DNA from: Propionibacteriales bacterium | Lineage (GTDB): Bacteria > Actinomycetota > Actinomycetes > Propionibacteriales > Nocardioidaceae | Reading direction: 5' to 3' | NCBI GenBank assembly: GCA_026392415.1 | Contig: JAPLCC010000057.1 | Span: 1-47,384 of the forward strand | DNA: 47,384 nt | Shown here: positions 43,103 to 47,384 of the stretch, in pieces | Layout: every line of letters starts with the position of its first letter | Numbering within the stretch: the stretch's first letter is position 1 | Notes under the pieces: model-generated | What the model was told of the DNA's origin: nothing | What the model saw: the letters and a program-made list of their open reading frames with translations, nothing else | The model's database searches: none | Made by a program: the position numbers and the translations under genes

Positions 43103-46100
43103 TCAGGACGGGCGGGTGACCTCGATGAGGTCCTGGGCCCGGGCCGCGACCCTGGCCATGCCCAGCTGCCCGGCGTCCAGGGCGATCTGCCGCAGATCGG
43201 CGGCGATCTGCGCCGGGTTGCGGTCCTCGAAAGTCAGCTCCAGCTCGCACCGGTCCAGCCGGATCCTGCTCGCCAGCGGCGCCGACCCCATGGTCACGGC
43301 CAGGGCAATGGCGGCGTCGTAGCGCTGGATGGCCTCGTCGGCCCGTCCGAGGCTCTGGGCGAGCTGTCCGAGGTAGTGGTCGACCGGGCCGCAGCAGAAC
43401 CCGACCCACACGAGCGCGTTGCGGCCCGAGTGTGGCAACAGCATCTCGTGGAGGCGGGCCGCGGCGGCCTGGTTGTCGAGCTTGGAGGCGGCCGAGCCGA
43501 GGAGGCACAGCGCGGCGAGCCATGCGATGTCGGTCTGCACCACGCCGAACTCGTTGTCGGCGAGCTCGCGCAGCAGCCGCCCTGCCTTGTCGAGATCTCC
43601 GGCCTCGGCGGCCACCCAGGTGCGCGCGGCGTCCAGCGCCGGGATCTCCCCGAAGTTCTCGCCGACGTCGTCCAGGAACGGAGCGACGAGGTCGAGCTGA
43701 CCGCGCTCGTAGGCGACCCAGAGCATCTGCAGCCCGCTCAGCGAGAGCGCCCCCTCGAGCCCTGGCGCGCCGCCCTCGGCGGCGCCCGCGGTGGTGAGGG
43801 CCTCAGCCTCCTCGAATCGGCCGTCGATCATCGCGAGCAGGGCCGGCAAGAAGTGCGCGTGCCAGCGGTAGTACGGCTGGCGCAGCATCGCCGAGGCACG
43901 CAGGTACCGCTGCACGCTGACGTCCGCGGCCCGGACGTCGCCCAGGGCCAGGTGGTCAAGGGCCTCGAAGATCCGGGCATCCGCCTCACGTGCCGGCTGT
44001 CCGAGCCGTCGGGCAAGCGAAAGGATCTCCTTCGACTGCTGCAGCCGGGTGACCTCGCCACCGGGGGTCCACAGTGCCAGCTGGCGGTCCACGAGCGCGT
44101 CGAGGAGCACGGTCTCGTCCGCGGCAGCACGGGCCAGTGCCACCGCGCTGTCGGCGAGCTCGCGGCGGCGCTCGAGAGGCGCCGTCCAGTAGCTGGCGAT
44201 GCCGAGGCGACCGAGCAGCGCAGCCCGGAGCGCCGGGTGCTCCGTCAGTCCGCTGAGGGCTTCCTCCAGCATGTCGACCAGGTCGGTGTCCGGAGCGGAC
44301 GCGGAGTAGCCCTGAGTGGCGGCACCGTTGTTGCGCCACCGGCCGAGGACGGCCCGGGCGAAGAGCTCGACGTCGCCCTCCTGACGCGCCAACTCGAGCG
44401 CCTGGGTGCACACCGCATCGGACTCAGCCGTTTCGCCGGCCCACCACAGCGCCTCGCCGAGCTCGATCAGCAGGTCGAGCCTGTCTCGGACCTTTCCGCG
44501 GGCGGTGGCCAGCCGCAGGGTGCGTCGCAGGACTTCGACGGCGTCCTCGAAGGCCAATGACCGCAACGCCTCGCGCGCCGCCCGGATGCCGCTGTCGACC
44601 GCCTTGCGCGCCGAGCCGGACGCTGCGGCCTCGTAGTGGTGCAGCGCGCGCTGGGCGGCCGTGCCCCAGTCGTGCTCTTCGAGGGTCTCCGCGACGGCCC
44701 GGTGGATCTCGACACGTTGCGAGGGCGAGAGCCGCTCGTAGAGCGCGTGCCGGATCAGCGCGTGAGCAAACGTGAACCTTCCCGGGACCTCGGTCAATTG
44801 GAGCAGCAGTCCGGCGGCGACGGCGCGGTCCAGGACAACGCTGACGCCGGAAGCGTCCTCGCCGCCGACCGAGGCGACGAGTTCGAGATCGAACACCATC
44901 CCGACCACGGACGCGACGCCGAGCGTCTCCGAGGCTGTGGGCCCCAACCGCGCGACCCGCTCTCCGACGACGTGCTGGATGCCGGCGGGAGGAGAAGCGT
45001 TCCGCACTGCGGTCGCCTCGTCCTCGTTCTCCGTGAGACCGAGGACGTCAGTGTCGACCAGGTGGCGGGTGAGTTCGAGAAGGAAGAGGGGGTTCCCGTT
45101 GGTGCCCTCGTGCAGTGCCGTCGACAGGTCGGCCGAAAGTGGCCTGCCGAGCAGGTTCGCCGCGACACTGTTGACATCGGAGACGCTCAGACCGGCCAGA
45201 CTGATTTCGAGAACACCGCCGTTGCGACGGAGGTTGCCCACCATCTGGTCGAGCGGGCGCATCGCGATGGTCTCCAGCGGTCGGTGGGTGGCGAGCATCG
45301 TCACCCTGTCGCCCTCGTTCCGCCGTGCGAGGTAGCGCAGCAGTGCGGCCGTCGGTCCGTCGAGCCAGTGCAGGTCCTCCATGACGATCACCAGGCGTCG
45401 GGTCGAGGAGAGCGCCCGGATCATCGCCGCGGCCGCCTCGAACAGGTCGACGCGGTCGGCGTCCAACCGCGCCATGGCGCTCGTGCCGGGAGCGGTCGGG
45501 TCCGCGATCAGGCGAAGCCGCTCGAGTACCTTGCTGCCCAACGACTCCAGCAGCGCCTCCTCAGGCACGTGCTCGAAGATCCATTGCAGCGCTTCGGCCA
45601 CCGGCTGGTAGGCAGTCACCGCATCTGCGTCGCAGCGACCGAGGATCACGGTGGCGCCCTCGTCGTGGGCCTGTTGCGCGGCCGCCGCAGCGAGCCGGCT
45701 CTTGCCGACGCCGGGTTCGCCGCTGATCAGGGCCGCCCCGAGGCTCGTCCCTGTCTGGGCCTTTGCCAACTGCCTCAGGTCGTGGTCGCGACCGACGAGC
45801 GGGGTGGCATTGGCGATCCACAACGCGGGAGGGAGCGGGATCCGCGGCCAGCCCTCGTCGCTACCGGTGGGCGCGCTCCGTGCACGGCCGTCGAGGGTCA
45901 CCGACCCGGACGGCGCCGCCCAGTCCAGCGTTGGATCGTGCTCCAGGACGGCGAGCTCGAGGCGCTGAAGCTCCGGGGTCGGCTCGAAGCCGAGCTCTTC
46001 GCGGGTCAGCGCGCGCAACGATTGATAGGCCATCAAGGCGTCGGCCTGGCGACCGCAGCGGTACAGGGCGACCATCCGCTGTGCCCAGTACCGCTCGCGG

Positions 46101-46666
46101 AACGGGTGCTCTGCGATCACCTGCTCGAGCTCCAGGAGGATGCCGGCGTGGTGGCCGAGCGCGAGCTCGGCGTCGAACAGTGCTTCCTGCGCGGCGAGCC
46201 GGACCTCCTCGAGCCGGGCGGCTTCCGCTTCGACGATCAACGACCTGACGCCGGCGTAGGCAGGCCCCCGCCAGAGTTGCAGGCCCTCGCGAAGGCGTGC
46301 TCTCGACGACTCTGCGTCTCCCGCCTCCAACAGGGTTCGGCCGTCGGCGACCACGGTCGCGAAGTTGGTCGCGTCCACCTCGTGGTCCTCGACGCGCAGT
46401 GCGTAGCCGCTCGGACTGGTACGAAGCCGCTCGGCACCCCAGTCACCGAGCTGGCGGCGCAGCCGGGAGACGAACACGTGCAGCCCTGACGGCGCGCTCA
46501 CCGGCGGCTTGTGAGACCACAACTCGTTCATCAGGATGTGGGAGGAGACCGTGCGGCCCGAGTACGTGAGCAGGAGCGACAGAAGGGTCCGCTCCTTGGC
46601 CCCGCTGATCTCCGCAGATACCCCGTTGAGCAGCACTTCGATGGACCCAAGAACCAGCAAGTACAC
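43103..46666 (-). CDS. SARP-type regulator with AAA ATPase and TPR domains
   Basis: A large regulator of about 1187 residues from GTG at 46666, which has GGGGGAG just upstream. N-terminus: OmpR-like winged helix (about residues 1-95; VYLLVLGSIEVLLNG, then LMNELWSHKPPVSAPSGLHVFVSRLRRQL). Next: bacterial transcriptional activator domain BTAD (about 100-245; ALMAYQSLRALTREELGFEPTPELQRLE). Then an ATPase: Walker A in ISGEPGVGKSRLAAAA (about 312-327), Walker B in LVIVMEDLHWLDGPTAALL (about 420-438). The remainder (about 700-1187) is Ala/Leu-rich TPR-like helices. AfsR-type proteins of this build activate secondary-metabolite or developmental genes. An in-frame TTG at 46762 would add 32 residues, but it lies ahead of the natural domain start. 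It is convergent with the ASH-repeat genes (42 bases between stops). Confidence 0.9.
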   Translation of the reverse strand: MYLLVLGSIEVLLNGVSAEISGAKERTLLSLLLTYSGRTVSSHILMNELWSHKPPVSAPSGLHVFVSRLRRQLGDWGAERLRTSPSGYALRVEDHEVDATNFATVVADGRTLLEAGDAESSRARLREGLQLWRGPAYAGVRSLIVEAEAARLEEVRLAAQEALFDAELALGHHAGILLELEQVIAEHPFRERYWAQRMVALYRCGRQADALMAYQSLRALTREELGFEPTPELQRLELAVLEHDPTLDWAAPSGSVTLDGRARSAPTGSDEGWPRIPLPPALWIANATPLVGRDHDLRQLAKAQTGTSLGAALISGEPGVGKSRLAAAAAQQAHDEGATVILGRCDADAVTAYQPVAEALQWIFEHVPEEALLESLGSKVLERLRLIADPTAPGTSAMARLDADRVDLFEAAAAMIRALSSTRRLVIVMEDLHWLDGPTAALLRYLARRNEGDRVTMLATHRPLETIAMRPLDQMVGNLRRNGGVLEISLAGLSVSDVNSVAANLLGRPLSADLSTALHEGTNGNPLFLLELTRHLVDTDVLGLTENEDEATAVRNASPPAGIQHVVGERVARLGPTASETLGVASVVGMVFDLELVASVGGEDASGVSVVLDRAVAAGLLLQLTEVPGRFTFAHALIRHALYERLSPSQRVEIHRAVAETLEEHDWGTAAQRALHHYEAAASGSARKAVDSGIRAAREALRSLAFEDAVEVLRRTLRLATARGKVRDRLDLLIELGEALWWAGETAESDAVCTQALELARQEGDVELFARAVLGRWRNNGAATQGYSASAPDTDLVDMLEEALSGLTEHPALRAALLGRLGIASYWTAPLERRRELADSAVALARAAADETVLLDALVDRQLALWTPGGEVTRLQQSKEILSLARRLGQPAREADARIFEALDHLALGDVRAADVSVQRYLRASAMLRQPYYRWHAHFLPALLAMIDGRFEEAEALTTAGAAEGGAPGLEGALSLSGLQMLWVAYERGQLDLVAPFLDDVGENFGEIPALDAARTWVAAEAGDLDKAGRLLRELADNEFGVVQTDIAWLAALCLLGSAASKLDNQAAAARLHEMLLPHSGRNALVWVGFCCGPVDHYLGQLAQSLGRADEAIQRYDAAIALAVTMGSAPLASRIRLDRCELELTFEDRNPAQIAADLRQIALDAGQLGMARVAARAQDLIEVTRPS

Positions 46667-46845
46667 CTTGCTCCCCCGTTTCCGCCGTACCGCGTGCCAC
46701 GGCCTCGAAACGGAGTTCGGAGACCAGGAAGGGAAGAGAGTCCTTCCTGAGCCGCTAGTCAACTGGCACGAGGCGCTCCGGGCCAGTACTGCCAGGAAAA
46801 ATTCTTGAAAGCGGATCGGAACCCGTTGAACTTTCCCTAGGTCAG

Positions 46846-46863
46846 GAGGGCACCGTGGCCCTC
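46846..46863 (-). terminator. Small hairpin after the acidic-protein gene
   Basis: GAGGGC / GCCCTC (6 bp, 6-base loop) starts 6 bases past the stop at 46869 on the minus strand. No T-run; weak. Confidence 0.25.
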
Positions 46864-46868
46864 GGGTT

Positions 46869-47108
46869 CTACTCGTCGGCGTCGGCAGCCGTGTCCGTCG
46901 CCGGGCCTTCGCCCGTGGCGCCGCCCTCGTCGGTCCAGTCCGACGAGGCCCCGTCGTCCTTCGCAGGATCGGAATCGACGTCAGGATCGGCGTCGCTGTT
47001 CTCCACCACGTCGTCGGGCCCGAACGTCAGGTCCTCCTTGTCGAAGGGGAGATCCCGCTTGGGGGCTTCGTCAGGAGGCTGGGCGGCCGTCGGGTCAGGA
47101 GTGGTCAT
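46869..47108 (-). CDS. Small acidic protein of unknown function
   Basis: A 79-residue protein with roughly a third acidic residues (segments DLPFDKEDLTFGPDDVVEN and DADPDVDSDPAKDDGASSD), little hydrophobic content and no signal peptide, hence probably disordered. ATG at 47108 has GGATGAGG close before it, which supports translation. Short acidic proteins of this kind are common and unstudied in actinobacteria. It lies upstream of the SARP gene on the same strand with a 200-base gap, so any link is uncertain. Confidence 0.55.
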   Translation of the reverse strand: MTTPDPTAAQPPDEAPKRDLPFDKEDLTFGPDDVVENSDADPDVDSDPAKDDGASSDWTDEGGATGEGPATDTAADADE

Positions 47109-47169
47109 ACCTCATCCGGTACCCGGGCCGCGGGTCGGCATACACGCGCCGCCCCGACCCCAGATGACG

Positions 47170-47205
47170 AAAGCCCACGTCAACGGCGAGGATGACGTGA
47201 GCTTT
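47170..47205. terminator. Hairpin with T-run next to the IS end
   Basis: AAAGCCCACGTCA (47170-47182) and TGACGTGAGCTTT (47193-47205) are a 13-bp inverted repeat with one mismatch and a 10-base loop, ending in TTTT on the plus strand. It looks like an intrinsic terminator, probably of a gene formerly to the left or displaced by the insertion sequence to the right. Confidence 0.6.
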
Positions 47206-47237
47206 TGCCTTGCGCGCCTGTAGGTGTCTGGGTTCAT

Positions 47238-47287
47238 GACATAGGCGACAACTGACACGCGACACAAGAGTCGCGACATAGGCGACA
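47238..47287. repeat. 13-bp direct repeat in the IS left end
   Basis: GACATAGGCGACA occurs at 47238-47250 and 47275-47287, 37 bases apart. Such subterminal repeats are often transposase binding sites. Confidence 0.6.
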
Positions 47288-47297
47288 GTCCGATGCC

Positions 47298-47384
47298 ATG
47301 TCGAAAGCCCGGGTCGCTGTCCTCAAGGTCGTCACCAAGGAACTCTCCGTCACCGCGGCCGCCGCACAGTACGGCTACTCCCGC
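47298..47384 (+). CDS. IS481-family transposase, N-terminal fragment at window edge
   Basis: Twenty-nine codons from ATG at 47298 are present and the frame is open at the edge. They read MSKARVAVLKVVTKELSVTA and continue AAAQYGYSR. The start MSKAR followed by a helix-turn-helix with A-A-x-Y-G-x-S-R is the usual N-terminus of IS481/IS3-related transposases in actinobacteria, which bind the element ends. The DDE catalytic domain would be beyond the window. Confidence 0.65.
   Translation, partial: MSKARVAVLKVVTKELSVTAAAAQYGYSR

Larger units (their letters stand above)
47225..47384 (+). mobile_element. Left end of an IS481-like insertion sequence (cut by window edge)
   Basis: From about 47225 (TGTCTGGGTTCATGAC) the sequence has TGT-led, repeat-rich ends like those of actinobacterial IS481-family elements, followed by a transposase start at 47298. 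The terminal base is a guess, since the other inverted repeat and any target duplication are outside the window. Confidence 0.6.

Noticed and set aside
44636..46489. Rightward 617-codon open frame under the SARP gene
   Set aside because: The opposite strand has an unbroken winged-helix, BTAD, ATPase and TPR order, so this frame is a shadow.
46667..46762. Extension of the SARP gene to an upstream TTG
   Set aside because: The added 32 residues are not domain-like, and GTG at 46666 has a good ribosome site and begins the conserved VYLLVLGSIEV strand.

Overview
The window is very GC-rich, densely coded DNA from an actinobacterium, most likely a Nocardioides-like member of the Nocardioidaceae. 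The gene types support this: mycobacterial-type membrane adenylate cyclase, MMPL exporter, GTP-dependent PEP carboxykinase, SARP-type regulator, DUF2236 oxygenase and many acyl-CoA dehydrogenases with TetR regulators. Many genes also start 6-7 bases after a TAnnnT -10 box, the leaderless arrangement common in actinobacteria. The genus is an inference from gene content and style.

Layout. 1-2739: an exported protein cut by the left edge, then an overlapping trio (SnoaL-like, PGPGW membrane protein, hexapeptide acetyltransferase). 2787-4361: class III adenylate cyclase. 4362-8735: a TetR gene divergent, across a perfect 9-bp-arm dyad, from an aldehyde dehydrogenase / short-chain dehydrogenase / cytochrome P450 operon. 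8701-18110: acyl-CoA catabolism, with a MerR regulator, three acyl-CoA dehydrogenases, an acyl-CoA ligase broken by one in-frame TAG, an APH-fold kinase, a DUF2236 oxygenase and two TetR regulators. 18110-22929: MMPL transporter divergent from a KstD-like FAD dehydrogenase; the gap holds a KstR-like box and a second palindrome. 22930-25056: a decayed coiled-coil gene, a strong terminator and pckG. 25312-26157: a membrane-anchored protein of unknown role.

26279-32458 is a tyrosine (homogentisate) degradation locus: a divergent Lrp/AsnC regulator, then hppD, hmgA, an unrecognised gene, fahA and an amino-acid dehydrogenase, all overlapping by 1 or 4 bases. The unknown gene lies exactly where the pathway needs a maleylacetoacetate isomerase, and no zeta-class GST is present. 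A REP-like palindrome forms part of the fahA C-terminal coding sequence.

32477-35273: an LtaS-like membrane phosphoglycerol transferase and a short-chain dehydrogenase. 35398-43060: two consecutive genes for very large exported proteins built of 9 and 11 ASH/HYDIN-like beta-sandwich repeats, each repeat typically with a cysteine pair. In the second gene the repeats are also tandem DNA repeats of exactly 357 and 351 bp. 43103-46666: a large SARP-ATPase-TPR regulator convergent with them. An 11-bp-spaced direct repeat of the kind SARPs bind lies upstream of the first repeat gene, so the regulator and the repeat proteins may form one secreted-surface module. The right edge holds a small acidic protein, a hairpin and the start of an IS481-like insertion sequence.
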